Shown here: one piece after another, positions 47,145-59,489 of the stretch
Layout of the letters: the number at the start of each line of letters is the position of its first letter
Numbering within the stretch: the stretch's first letter is position 1
Assembly (NCBI RefSeq): GCF_950295315.1
Contig: NW_026647188.1
Location: 620,001 to 684,000, forward strand
Reading direction: 5' to 3'
DNA length: 64,000 bases
From: Erinaceus europaeus
Taxonomy: Eukaryota > Chordata > Mammalia > Eulipotyphla > Erinaceidae
Made by a program: the position numbers and the translations under genes
Notes under the pieces: generated by a model
The model's database searches: none
What the model saw: the letters and a program-made list of their open reading frames with translations, nothing else
What the model was told of the DNA's origin: nothing

Positions 47145-47504
47145 GGGAGGTTGGACGAATGTCAGAGGGTTAAGAGGTGGTGGAGGAAAAGAGGGGACAG
47201 GCAGAAGGATCTGCGGTATGGCCCCCAGACCCCCACCTGCAGGGGAGTAGCTTTACAGGGGGTGAAGCAGATCTTCAGGGGCTCTATCTTTCACTTCCCC
47301 CTCTGACTTTCCCCTCCCCTATCCCTTTCTCTCTGTCCTACGCAAGGACAGTAACAACAACAACAACAATAAGAAGAAGAAGCACAACAATGATCAAGCA
47401 ACAAGGGCAGCAAAAGGAGAATAAATGGTCTGCAGGAGCAGTGGATTCCAGGTATATGTATGGAGCACCGGCAGTGACCCTGGAAGCAATAAATAAATAA
47501 ATAA

Positions 47505-47556
<52 letters not shown>

Positions 47557-48250
47557 ACTCATAGAGAAAATATACAGGTAATATACATGTATACATGTGT
47601 TGGTGTATCCACTTTGTAAATAAATGTACATGCACTTTTGTTTATCTAGTGAAGCAGACCTGCAGGGGTCTACCTTTCTCTCACCCTTCTGTGTTTCCAG
47701 TCCTCTCTCCCTTTCTCTCTGTCCTATGCAAGGACAGTAACAGCAACAACAACGATAATAATAACCACAACAAAGTTCAGGCAACAAGGGCAGCCAAAGG
47801 GGAAAACATGGTCTGCAGGAGCAGTGGGTTCGTGGTGCAGGCCCCTAGCCCTGACAATAACCCTGGAGGCAATCAATCAGTCAATCAATCAATCAATAGA
47901 TAAAGAATACACAAATAAAAAATGCAGGTATTATACATGTATATGTGTCTCTGTGTTTCTACTGAGTCTAATGAAAATGTGCTTTATTTATTTAGTGAAG
48001 CAGATCTTCAGGGGGCCTATCTTTCTCTCCCCCATCTCTCTTTAACCTCCTCTTTCCATTTTTCTCTGTTCTCAGCAAGGACAGTAACTATCACAACAAC
48101 AATAATAATATTATTAATAACCACAATATTCAAGCCACAAGGGCAGCAAAAGGGGAAAAAATGGAACATAGGAGCAGTGGATTAGTGGTACTGGCACTGC
48201 GCTATGGCAATAACCCCTTGTGGCAATAAATAAATAAATAAATAAATAAT
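47145..48250 (+). mobile_element. SINE block A-B-C of U11
   Basis: A 47145-47506 with (TA)n to 47552, long and without (CA)n; B 47649-47897; C 47995-48250. Confidence 0.85.
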
Positions 48251-48393
48251 ACAAGTAATAGACAAGAATATGTCCCAGTGTGTGTTTCCACTGTGTAAAC
48301 ATAAAAGCACTTTTATTTACTTATTTATATTTTATTTATTTCTTTCCTAGCCAAGAGAATTTCTTTTCACTGCTAAAAAAATGTCACATTAAG

Positions 48394-48620
48394 CTTAGCA
48401 GGTGGTGCCTCACCTGGTTAAGCACTCATGTTAAACTGTAGGAGGACCTGGGTTCAAGACCCTGGTTCCAACCTGCAGTGGGAAATCTTTACAAGTGGTG
48501 CACATGTGCTGCAGGTATCTCTCTGGTTCTCAAAATCTCTATCCCTCCCTTGTCTCTCAATTCTTGACTGTCCATTCCAAAAAATAAATCAAGATAATAG
48601 AAAGCAAAAAAAAAAAAAAA
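48394..48620 (+). mobile_element. Second SINE of U11
   Basis: B box intact; poly(A) of 15, then (GAA)n (GAAGAAGAAGAAGAAGG), as in U12 and U13. Confidence 0.85.
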
Positions 48621-48899
48621 GAAGAAGAAGAAGAAGGCAAAATGAAATATCCTAATATTTCAAGGGGCTGCTCAAAACAATGCTTTCCTTATTATGATCC
48701 TCACAGCATACCATATTCAGAAAGGGAAAAGACACCGCGTTTCTTAAACTCAGTTTATTTAATACATTTATTCATTTATTTATTGAGGTGTTAATGTTTT
48801 ACAATCGACAGAAGACTAGGGCTCTTATGCCAGAGGTCTCAAGTACCCCTAGATGGCTCTCTGCCTCTACAAAACCAGTCAATCAACTCGTGCATCACT

Positions 48900-48973
48900 C
48901 CATCCTTCCATCCATCCATCCTTCCATCCATCCATCCATCCATCCATCCATCCATCCATCCATCCATCCATCC
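48900..48973 (+). repeat. (CCAT)n of U11, 74 bp
   Basis: Preceded by AACTCGTGCATC, a variant shared with U12 and U13. Confidence 0.97.
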
Positions 48974-49267
48974 AACTATCCATTGACAATCAACCAAGCT
49001 AAGTACAAACGGAGATATAACCTTGAATGATAAAGACAGTCAAACCTGCACAGATACGTTGCCAACTGGGCAGTTTGGCTGAATAGGGCAGAGGAGCTGA
49101 TCCAGGGAATGTGGTGGGGCGTGTGGGTGTGGGTGGGGTGAGCAGGGGAGCCTGTGAGCTGGGTCACGTCAGGGACGCGGAGGGGTGGTGTGGGCAGCTG
49201 TCAAGGTGAAATGTCAAAAGCGCTCGAGCTGGTGATAAGGGCACCCGGAAGTGAGGAGAGAAAAGAG

Positions 49268-49353
49268 GAGCGGAGCGGAGCGGACAGTAGAGGAGAGGAG
49301 AGGAGAGGAGAGGACAGGAGAGGACAGGAGAGGACAGGAGAGGACAGGAGAGG
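49268..49353 (+). repeat. GGAGAGGACA minisatellite of U11, about 86 bp
   Basis: Extra GGAGC at the start, and GACAGTAGAGG shared with U13. Confidence 0.95.
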
Positions 49354-49425
49354 AACTGAGAAAGCCACCTGGACAGAGGTAGCATACCGGCATCCAGCAA
49401 GGCAGGCAGGCATGTAGGTAGCTGT

Positions 49426-50128
49426 AGCCTGGGCTCCCTGGCTCCTGGGCGCACCTCCTCCTTTGCTCTCTTGGCTGCCAGCCCCGAGGTCCGTCGTAGG
49501 TCAGCGCTGTCCTCCCGTTCTTCCGTCCCTCTGTGCCAGGGCCCAGGGGTCTGGTTGCTGCCGCTTGACATAGTGGCAGGACAGTTGGGCTGCCCAGTGC
49601 CAGTGCGCATGCGCACAGAATCCTGGGAGGGGGACATCACAGAGGGCTCGAGAGGTTGCTAGGCCACGAGGACCCCGCCCACCCAGTTGACCCCTAGGGA
49701 GTGGTGGTGGTGGCAGTGGTGGTGGCAGCAGCCATGACACCCACCCTGAACTTGATCTGAGGGGTGGTGGCCAGCCACCAGAGCCAGAGCCCCAGGCCAA
49801 AGCCAGCGCAGGTGGGCGGGGCTCTGAGGCAAGGGGCACGGTGGGGGCGTGTCTGGGGGCGGGGCCGGCATCTGACAGCCCAGGGCTGGGGTCCAAGGGC
49901 CGCCAGGCCCCTGTCCAAGCAAGTGCACTGACACACAGACAGACTGACTGACTGACAGCCCCCAACCCACAGACACCCCCCAGGGCCCTGGGAGCCCTGA
50001 GCTGCCACGGATCTGGCGGGCAGCCACCTGGACACTGGCCTCCATAGTGGAGGCCCCTGTAGACCCCGTTGCCTGCTGACAGCGGCCCTCCTCCCCCTCT
50101 CTCTACCCCTCCCCCTCCCCTTCCTCAT
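49426..50128. promoter_or_regulatory. CpG core of U11, NRF1 palindrome at 49604-49615
   Basis: Motifs intact; GCCACGGATC and GACACTGGCC changes in the 3' part. Confidence 0.55.
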
Positions 50129-50837
50129 CCTCAGAGGGACTCACTCAGGGCCCTTGGCCTAGGCAAGCCAGGGCTGCTGCTGTGGCTGCTGCAGCTGCTA
50201 TCCAGTGGGTGGGTGCAGGTATCTGGCCCTGTCAGTTCCTGATTCTTGGGACCTGCCTGCCTCCAGCTCCACCCACTCTCCAGTCCAGCCCCCTGCCCCT
50301 CCTCCGCAAGGATGCCCCCTTTTCCCCTTGCCCCCTGTCCCCCAGCTCCCCAAATGTCATCTACTGTTTGCCTCCTTTCCTGCCAGCCTGCTGCTGCCCT
50401 CCAGCCCTGGGGGCCCTGGGCCAGCCCAGCTGCCATCTTCACCATCCTGCAGGGGGACCTGCCCTAACGCCCTGCCACCACAGGCACACACAGCCCTGCA
50501 CCTATTCAGGGGCTCCCCTGCCTGCAGCCTGCCCCCCAAACAGTCTCCTTCTGACCCTCAACCCCCTTCTAACCCCTGTCAGGGCCCCTCACACACACCT
50601 GGGCATGAGTATCCCACACATGCACATCTCTCCCCTCCCCCTCCACTCCATTTGCACTAAGGATGGGAAGAGTCTTTTTCTCTGGGTATCCCCAGAGGAG
50701 TTGGGTCTGTCCAATGTCCTGGGGAGCCGGAACTGCAAACAATCTACAATGTAACATTTGGATCTCAGGCAACCCAATCCCAAGTGCGCTGTGCAAGCCT
50801 AGGACTGGCGAAAACACCCCACTCTGAGCACAAGTCT

Positions 50838-50936
50838 GCCTGGGGCAGTGGCTCCTCCAGTGGACTCAGAGACAGGCAGAGGCAGACAGCGTTTTCAGAT
50901 TCAAAACCTGTACTTCCCAGAAGCTGGTCCATCAGT

Positions 50937-50971
<35 letters not shown>
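50838..50971 (+). mobile_element. Third SINE-like element of U11 (A30)
   Basis: B-box region reads GATTCAAAACC, one change from consensus; longest A run of the window. Confidence 0.65.
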
Positions 50972-50974
<3 letters not shown>

Positions 50975-51268
50975 TTTTTTTTTTCCCCACTGCCTGACTC
51001 TCCTGTGTGATGCCTGTTTCTCAGTGAAACAAGGGAAAAAAATCTTTTTGGGAGGGAGCAAGACCAAGATGCAGGCAGGTAGACTCCGTGGAGGGTGGAT
51101 GGGTAGATGGACCATGCCCTGGCTCTAGAGCCCCAGCTGCTGTTCCAGGCGCTCTCTGATTCCAGAGATCCCCCTGTGGCTTCTCATGAGACTATTTCCA
51201 AGACTGATCCTCACGATATTGAGGATTCAAAAAATAGACAGGTCATATTGGTGTAAAAAGGAAATCCA

Positions 51269-51627
51269 GGGAGGTTGGACGAATGTCAGAGGGTTAAGAG
51301 GTGGTGGAGGAAATGAGGGGACAGGCAGAAGGATCTGCGGTATGGCCCCCAGACCCCCACCTGCAGGGGAGTAGCTTTACAGGGGGTGAAGCAGATCTTC
51401 AGGGGCTCTATCTTTCACTTCCCCCTCTGACTTTCCCCTCCCCTATCCCTTCTCTCTGTCCTATGCAAGGACAGTAACAACAACAACAACAATAATAAGA
51501 AGAAGCACAACAATGATCAAGCAACAAGGGCAGCAAAAGGAGAATAAATGGTCTGCAGGAGCAGTGGATTCCAGGTATATGTATGGAGCACCGGCAGTGA
51601 CCCTGGAAGCAATAAATAAATAAATAA

Positions 51628-51677
<50 letters not shown>

Positions 51678-52375
51678 ACTCATAGAGAAAATATACAGGT
51701 AATATACATGTATACATGTGTTGGTGTATCCACTTTGTAAATAAATGTACATGCACTTTTGTTTATCTAGTGAAGCAGACCTGCAGGGGTCTACCTTTCT
51801 CTCACCCTTATGTGTTTCCAGTCCTCTCTCCCTTTCTCTCTGTCCTATGCAAGGACAGTAACAGCAACAACAACGATAATAATAACCACAACAAAGTTCA
51901 GGCAACAAGGGCAGCCAAAGGGGAAAACATGGTCTGCAGGAGCAGTGGGTTTGTGGTGCAGGCCCCTAGCCCTGACAATAACCCTGGAGGCAATCAATCA
52001 GTCAATCAATCAATCAATAGATAAAGAATACACAAATAAAAAATGCAGGTATTATACATGTATACGTGTCTCTGTGTTTCTACTGAGTCTAATGAAAATG
52101 TGCTTTATTTATTTAGTGAAGCAGATCTTCAGGGGGCCTATCTTTCTCTCCCCCATCTCTCTTTAACCTCCTCTTTCCATTTTTCTCTGTTCTCAGCAAG
52201 GACAGTAACTATCACAACAACAATAATAATATTATTAATAACCACAATATTCAAGCCACAAGGGCAGCAAAAGGGGAAAAAATGGAACATAGGAGCAGTG
52301 GATTAGTGGTACTGGCACTGCGCTATGGCAATAACCCCTTGTGGCAATAAATAAATAAATAAATAAATAAATAAT
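51269..52375 (+). mobile_element. SINE block A-B-C of U12
   Basis: A 51269-51630 with CATACATACA then (TA)n to 51673; B 51770-52018; C 52116-52375 with the longest (AATA)n tail of any C. Confidence 0.85.
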
Positions 52376-52518
52376 ACAAGTAATAGACAAGAATATGTCC
52401 CAGTGTGTGTTTCCACTGTGTAAACATAAAAGCACTTTTATTTACTTATTTATATTTTATTTATTTCTTTCCTAGCCAAGAGAATTTCTTTTCACTCCTA
52501 AAAAAATGTCACATTAAG

Positions 52519-52742
52519 CTTAGCAGGTGGTGCCTCACCTGGTTAAGCACTCATGTTAAACTGTAGGAGGACCTGGGTTCAAGACCCTGGTTCCAACCTG
52601 CAGTGGGAAATCTTTACAAGTGGTGCACATGTGCTGCAGGTATCTCTCTGGTTCTCAAAATCTCTATCCCTCCCTTGTCTCTCAATTCTTGACTGTCCAT
52701 TCCAAAAAATAAATCAAGATAATAGAAAGCAAAAAAAAAAAA
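52519..52742 (+). mobile_element. Second SINE of U12
   Basis: B box intact; poly(A) of 12, then (GAA)n. Confidence 0.85.
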
Positions 52743-53021
52743 GAAGAAGAAGAAGAAGGCAAAATGAAATATCCTAATATTTCAAGGGGCTGCTCAAAAC
52801 AATGCTTTCCTTATTATGATCCTCACAGCATACCATATTCAGAAAGGGAAAAGACACCGCGTTTCTTAAACCCAGTTTATTTAATACATTTATTCATTTA
52901 TTTATTGAGGTGTTAATGTTTTACAATCGACAGAAGACTAGGGCTCTTATGCCAGAGGTCTCAAGTACCCCTAGATGGCTCTCTGCCTCTACAAAACCAG
53001 TCAATCAACTCGTGCATCACT

Positions 53022-53091
53022 CCATCCTTCCATCCATCCATCCTTCCATCCATCCATCCATCCATCCATCCATCCATCCATCCATCCATCC
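53022..53091 (+). repeat. (CCAT)n of U12, 70 bp
   Basis: Like U11 less one unit. Confidence 0.97.
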
Positions 53092-53387
53092 AACTATCCA
53101 TTGACAATCAACCAAGCTAAGTACAAACGGAGATATAACCTTGAATGATAAAGACAGTCAAACCTGCACAGATACGTTGCCAACTGGGCAGTTTGGCTGA
53201 ATAGGGCAGAGGAGCTGATCCAGGGAATGTGGTGGGGCGTGTGGGTGTGGGTGGGGTGAGCAGGGGAGCCTGTGAGCTGGGTCACGTCAGGGACGCGGAG
53301 GGGTGGTGTGGGCAGCTGTCAAGGTGAAATGTCAAAAGCGCTCGAGCTGGTGATAAGGGCACCCGGAAGTGAGGAGAGAAAAAAGTA

Positions 53388-53476
53388 GCGGAGCGGAGCG
53401 GACAGGAGAGGAGAGGAGAGGAGAGGAGAGGAGAGGACAGGAGAGGACAGGAGAGGACAGGAGAGGACAGGAGAAG
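53388..53476 (+). repeat. GGAGAGGACA minisatellite of U12, about 89 bp
   Basis: Private AAAGTAGCGG start and GGAGAAGAAC end. Confidence 0.95.
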
Positions 53477-53548
53477 AACTGAGAAAGCCACCTGGACAGA
53501 GGTAGCATACCGGCATCCAGCAAGGCAGGCAGGCATGTAGGTAGCTGT

Positions 53549-54251
53549 AGCCCGGGCTCCCTGGCTCCTGGGCGCACCTCCTCCTTTGCTCTCTTGGCTG
53601 CCAGCCCCGAGGTCCGTCGTAGGTCAGCGCTGTCCTCCCGTTCTTCCGTCCCTCTGTGCCAGGGCCCAGGGGTCTGGTTGCTGCCGCTTGACATAGTGGC
53701 AGGACAGTTGGGCTGCCCAGTGCCAGTGCGCATGTGCACAGAATCCTGGGAGGGGGACATCACAGAGGGCTCGAGAGGTTGCTAGGCCACGAGGACCCCG
53801 CCCACCCAGTTGACCCCTAGGGAGTGGTGGTGGTGGCAGTGGTGGTGGCAGCAGCCATGACACCCACCCTGAACTTGATCTGAGGGGTGGTGGCCAGCCA
53901 CCAGAGCCAGAGCCCCAGGCCAAAGCCAGAGCAGGTGGGCGGGGCTCTGAGGCAAGGGGCACGGTGGGGGCGTGTCTGGGGGCGGGGCCGGCATCTGACA
54001 GCCCAGGGCTGGGGTCCAAGGGCCGCCAGGCCCCTGTCCAAGCAAGTGCACTGACACACAGACAGACTGACTGACTGACAGCCCCCAACCCACAGACACC
54101 CCCCAGGGCCCTGGGAGCCCTGAGCTGCCCCGGATCTGGCGGGCAGCCACCTGGACACAGGCCTCCATAGTGGAGGCCCCTGTAGACCCCGTTGCCTGCT
54201 GACAGCGGCCCTCCTCCCCCTCTCTCTACCCCTCCCCCTCCCCTTCCTCAT
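53549..54251. promoter_or_regulatory. CpG core of U12, NRF1 site broken at 53727-53738
   Basis: TGCGCATGTGCA: one C-to-T change removes a CpG and one half of the palindrome. GC boxes and quadruplex motif remain. The change fits deamination of a methylated CpG. Confidence 0.5.
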
Positions 54252-54961
54252 CCTCAGAGGGACTCACTCAGGGCCCTTGGCCTAGGCAAGCCAGGGCTGC
54301 TGCTGTGGCTGCTGCAGCTGCTATCCAGTGGGTGGGTGCAGGTATCTGGCCCTGTCAGTTCCTGATTCTTGGGACCTGCCTGCCTCCAGCTCCACCCACT
54401 CTCCAGTCCAGCCGCCTGCCCCTCCTCCGCAAGGATGCCCCCTTTTCCCCTTGCCCCCTGTCCCCCAGCTCCCCAACTGTCATCTACTGTTTGCCTCCTT
54501 TCCTGCCAGCCTGCTGCTGCCCTCCAGCCCTGGGGGCCCTGGGCCAGCCCAGCTGCCATCTTCACCATCCTGCAGGGGGACATGCCCTAACGCCCTGCCA
54601 CCACAGGCACACACAGCCCTGCACCTATTCAGGGGCTCCCCTGCCTGCAGCCTGCCCCCCAAACAGTCTCCTTCTGCCCCTCAACCCCCTTCTAACCCCT
54701 GTCAGGGCCCCTCACACACACCTGGGCATGAGTATCCCACACATGCACATCTCTCCCCTCCCCCTCCACTCCATTTGCACTAAGGATGGGAAGAGTCTTT
54801 TTCTCTGGGTATCCCCAGAGGAGTTGGGTCTGTCCAATGTCCTGGGGAGCCAGAACTGCAAAAAATCTACAATGTAACATTTGGATCTCAGGCAACCCAA
54901 TCCCAAGTGCGCTGTGCAAGCCTAGGACTGGCGAAAACACCCCACTCTGAGCACAAGGTCT

Positions 54962-55079
54962 GCCTGGGGCAGTGGCTCCTCCAGTGGACTCAGAGACAGG
55001 CAGAGGCAGACAGCGTTTTCAGGTTCAAAACCTGTACTTCCCAGAAGCTGGTCCATCAGTAGGGTAAAAAAAAAAAAAA
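54962..55079 (+). mobile_element. Third SINE-like element of U12 (A14)
   Basis: B box intact; A run then GGC and a T run of eleven or more. Confidence 0.65.
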
Positions 55080-55378
55080 GGCTTTTTTTTTTTTCCCCAC
55101 TGCCTGACTCTCCTGTGTGATGCCTGTTTCTCAGTTAAATAAGGGAAAAAAATCTTTTTGGGAGGGAGCAGGACCAAGATGCAGGCAGGTGGACTCCGTG
55201 GAGGGTGGATGGGTAGATGGACCATGCCCCGGCTCTAGAGCCCCAGCTGCTGTTCCAGGCGCTCTCTGATTCCAGAGATCCCCCTGTGGCTTCTCATGAG
55301 ACTATTTGCAAGACTGATCCTCACGATATTGAGGATTCAAAAAATAGACAGGTCATATTGGTGTAAAAAGGAAATCCA

Positions 55379-56466
55379 GGGAGGTTGGACGAATGTCAGA
55401 GGGTTAAGAGGTGGTGGAGGAAACGAGGGGACAGGCAGAAGGATCTGCGGTATGGCCCCCAGACCCCCACCTGCAGGGGAGTAGCTTTACAGGGGGTGAA
55501 GCAGATCTTCAGGGGCTCTATCTTTCACTACCCCCTCTGACTTTCCCCTCCCCTATCCCTTTCTCTCTGTCCTATGCAAGGACAGTAACAACAACAACAA
55601 CAATAAGAAGAAGAAGCACAACAATGATCAAGCAACAAGGGCAGCAAAAGGAGAATAAATGGTCTGCAGGAGCAGTGGATTCCAGGTATATGTATGGAGC
55701 ACCAGCAGTGACCCTGGAAGCAATAAATAAATAAATAAATAAATACATATATATATATATATATATATGAAAACTCATAGAGAAAATATACAGGTAATAT
55801 ACATGTATACATGTGTTGGTGTATCCACTTTGTAAATAAATGTACATGCACTTTTGTTTATCTAGTGAAGCAGACCTGCAGGGGTCTACCTTTCTCTCAC
55901 CCTTCTGTGTTTCCAGTCCTCTCTCCCTTTCTCTCTGTCCTATGCAAGGACAGTAACAGCAACAACAACGATAATAATAACCACAACAAAGTTCAGGCAA
56001 CAAGGGCAGCCAAAGGGGAAAACATGGTCTGCAGGAGCAGTGGGTTCGTGGTGCAGGCCCCTAGCCCTGACAATAACCCTGGAGGCAATCAATCAGTCAA
56101 TCAATCAATCAATAGATAAAGAATACACAAATAAAAAATGCAGGTATTATACATGTATACGTGTCTCTGTGTTTCTACTGAGTCTAATGAAAATGTGCTT
56201 TATTTATTTAGTGAAGCAGATCTTCAGGGGGCCTATCTTTCTCTCCCCCATCTCTCTTTAACCTCCTCTTTCCATTTTTCTCTGTTCTCAGCAAGGACAG
56301 TAACTATCACAACAACAATAATAATATTATTAATAACCGCAATATTCAAGCCACAAGGGCAGCAAAAGGGGAAAAAATGGAACATAGGAGCAGTGGATTA
56401 GTGGTACTGGCACTGCACTATGGCAATAACCCCTTGTGGCAATAAATAAATAAATAAATAAATAAT
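55379..56466 (+). mobile_element. SINE block A-B-C of U13
   Basis: A 55379-55744 with (TA)n to 55768; B 55865-56113; C 56211-56466. Confidence 0.85.
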
Positions 56467-56609
56467 ACAAGTAATAGACAAGAATATGTCCCAGTGTGTG
56501 TTTCCACTGTGTAAACATAAAAGCACTTTTATTTACTTATTTATATTTTATTTATTTCTTTCCTAGCCAAGAGAATTTCTTTTCACTCCTAAAAAAATGT
56601 CACATTAAG

Positions 56610-56836
56610 CTTAGCAGGTGGTGCCTCACCTGGTTAAGCACTCATGTTAAACTGTAGGAGGACCTGGGTTCAAGACCCTGGTTCCAACCTGCAGTGGGAA
56701 ATCTTTACAAGTGGTGCACATGTGCTGCAGGTATCTCTCTGGTTCTCAAAATCTCTATCCCTCCCTTGTCTCTCAATTCTTGACTGTCCATTCCAAAAAA
56801 TAAATCAAGATAATAGAAAGCAAAAAAAAAAAAAAA
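56610..56836 (+). mobile_element. Second SINE of U13
   Basis: B box intact; poly(A) of 15, then (GAA)n. Confidence 0.85.
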
Positions 56837-57115
56837 GAAGAAGAAGAAGAAGGCAAAATGAAATATCCTAATATTTCAAGGGGCTGCTCAAAACAATGCT
56901 TTCCTTATTATGATCCTCACAGCATACCATATTCAGAAAGGGAAAAGACACCGCGTTTCTTAAACCCAGTTTATTTAATACATTTATTCATTTATTTATT
57001 GAGGTGTTAATGTTTTACAATCGACAGAAGACTAGGGCTCTTATGCCAGAGGTCTCAAGTACCCCTAGATGGCTCTCTGCCTCTACAAAACCAGTCAATC
57101 AACTCGTGCATCACT

Positions 57116-57189
57116 CCATCCTTCCATCCATCCATCCTTCCATCCATCCATCCATCCATCCATCCATCCATCCATCCATCCATCCATCC
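57116..57189 (+). repeat. (CCAT)n of U13, 74 bp
   Basis: Same length as U11. Confidence 0.97.
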
Positions 57190-57483
57190 AACTATCCATT
57201 GACAATCAACCAAGCTAAGTACAAACGGAGATATAACCTTGAATGATAAAGACAGTCAAACCTGCACAGATACGTTGCCAACTGGGCAGTTTGGCTGAAT
57301 AGGGCAGAGGAGCTGATCCAGGGAATGTGGTGGGGCGTGTGGGTGTGGGTGGGGTGAGCAGGGGAGCCTGTGAGCTGGGTCACGTCAGGGACGCGGAGGG
57401 GTGGTGTGGGCAGCTGTCAAGGTGAAATGTCAAAAGCGCTCGAGCTGGTGATAAGGGCACCCGGAAGTGAGGAGAGAAAAGAG

Positions 57484-57579
57484 GAGCGGAGCGGAGCGGA
57501 CAGTAGAGGAGAGGAGAGGACAGGAGAGGACAGGAGAGGACAGGAGAGGACAGGAGAGGACAGGAGAGGACAGGAGAGG
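57484..57579 (+). repeat. GGAGAGGACA minisatellite of U13, about 96 bp
   Basis: Longest copy, with six or more consecutive GGAGAGGACA units. Confidence 0.95.
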
Positions 57580-57651
57580 AACTGAGAAAGCCACCTGGAC
57601 AGAGGTAGCATACCGGCATCCAGCAAGGCAGGCAGGCATGTAGGTAGCTGT

Positions 57652-58354
57652 AGCCCGGGCTCCCTGGCTCCTGGGCGCACCTCCTCCTTTGCTCTCTTGG
57701 CTGCCAGCCCCGAGGTCCGTCGTAGGTCAGCGCTGTCCTCCCGTTCTTCCGTCCCTCTGTGCCAGGGCCCAGGGGTCTGGTTGCTGCCGCTTGACATAGT
57801 GGCAGGACAGTTGGGCTGCCCAGTGCCAGTGCGCATGCGCACAGAATCCTGGGAGGGGGACATCACAGAGGGCTCAAGAGGTTGCTAGGCCACGAGGACC
57901 CCGCCCACCCAGTTGACCCCTAGGGAGTGGTGGTGGTGGCAGTGGTGGTGGCAGCAGCCATGACACCCACCCTGAACTTGATCTGAGGGGTGGTGGCCAG
58001 CCACCAGAGCCAGAGCCCCAGGCCAAAGCCAGCGCAGGTGGGCGGGGCTCTGAGGCAAGGGGCACGGTGGGGGCGTGTCTGGGGGCGGGGCCGGCATCTG
58101 ACAGCCCAGGGCTGGGGTCCAAGGGCCGCCAGGCCCCTGTCCAAGCAAGTGCACTGACACACAGACAGACTGACTGACTGACAGCCCCCAACCCACAGAC
58201 ACCCCCCAGGGCCCTGGGAGCCCTGAGCTGCCCCGGATCTGGCGGGCAGCCACCTGGACACTGGCCTCCATAGTGGAGGCCCCTGTAGACCCCGTTGCCT
58301 GCTGACAGCGGCCCTCCTCCCCCTCTCTCTACCCCTCCCCCTCCCCTTCCTCAT
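57652..58354. promoter_or_regulatory. CpG core of U13, NRF1 palindrome at 57830-57841
   Basis: Palindrome intact; GGGCTCAAGAGG replaces GGGCTCGAGAGG, another CpG-to-CpA change, which also closes one antisense open frame. Confidence 0.55.
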
Positions 58355-59064
58355 CCTCAGAGGGACTCACTCAGGGCCCTTGGCCTAGGCAAGCCAGGGC
58401 TGCTGCTGTGGCTGCTGCAGCTGCTATCCAGTGGGTGGGTGCAGGTATCTGGCCCTGTCAGTTCCTGATTCTTGGGACCTGCCTGCCTCCAGCTCCACCC
58501 ACTCTCCAGTCCAGCCCCCTGCCCCTCCTCCGCAAGGATGCCCCCTTTTCCACTTGCCCCCTGTCCCCCAGCTCCCCAACTGTCATCTACTGTTTGCCTC
58601 CTTTCCTGCCAGCCTGCTGCTGCCCTCCAGCCCTGGGGGCCCTGGGCCAGCCCAGCTGCCATCTGCACCATCCTGCAGGGGGACCTGCCCTAACGCCCTG
58701 CCACCACAGGCACACACAGCCCTGCACCTATTCAGGGGCTCCCCTGCCTGCAGCCTGCCCCCCAAACAGTCTCCTTCTGCCCCTCAACCCCCTTCTAACC
58801 CCTGTCAGGGCCCCTCACACACACCTGGGCATGAGTATCCCACACATGCACATCTCTCCCCTCCCCCTCCACTCCATTTGCACTAAGGATGGGAAGAGTC
58901 TTTTTCTCTGGGTATCCCCAGAGGAGTTGGGTCTGTCCAATGTCCTGGGGAGCCGAAACTGCAAACAATCTACAATGTAACATTTGGATCTCAGGCAACC
59001 CAATCCCAAGTGCGCTGTGCAAGCCTAGGACTGGCGAAAACACCCCACTCTGAGCACAAGGTCT

Positions 59065-59192
59065 GCCTGTGGCAGTGGCTCCTCCAGTGGACTCAGAGAC
59101 AGGCAGAGGCAGACAGCGTTTTCAGGTTCAAAACCTGTACTTCCCAGAAGCTGGTCCATCAGTAGGGTAAAAAAAAAAAAAAAAAAAAAAAA
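59065..59192 (+). mobile_element. Third SINE-like element of U13 (A24)
   Basis: Private GCCTGTGGCAGTGG start; B box intact. Confidence 0.65.
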
Positions 59193-59489
59193 GGCTTTTT
59201 TTTTTCCCCACTGCCTGACTCTCCTGTGTGATGCCTGTTTCTCAGTGAAACAAGGGAAAAAAATCTTTTTGGGAGGGAGCAAGACCAAGATGCAGGCAGG
59301 TGGACTCCGTGGAGGGTGGATGGGTAGATGGACCATGCCCTGGCTCTAGAGCCCCAGCTGCTGTTCCAGGCGCTCTCTGATTCCAGAGATCCCCCTGTGG
59401 CTTCTCATGAGACTATTTCCAAGACTGATCCTCACGATATTGAGGATTCAAAAAATAGACAGGTCATATTGGTGTAAAAAGGAAATCCA

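Larger units (their letters stand above)
47062..51185 (+). repeat. Monomer U11 (short, 4124 bp)
   Basis: A-B-C. It carries the 24-bp segment at 49021-49044, GACAGTAGAGG in the minisatellite and GACACTGGCCTCC in the core, the last two shared only with U13. Its third-SINE poly(A) is the longest, 30 A. Confidence 0.95.
51186..55295 (+). repeat. Monomer U12 (short, 4110 bp)
   Basis: A-B-C. It carries the 24-bp segment at 53139-53162. It is the one monomer whose NRF1 palindrome is broken (TGCGCATGTGCA at 53727). A has lost one T in the CCCTTTCTC run (near 51449) and its tail begins CATACATACA. Confidence 0.95.
55296..59406 (+). repeat. Monomer U13 (short, 4111 bp)
   Basis: A-B-C. It carries the 24-bp segment at 57237-57260 and the U11-specific GACAGTAGAGG and GACACTGGCC variants, so U11 and U13 are closer to each other than either is to U12. 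It has the longest minisatellite, about 96 bp. Confidence 0.95.
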
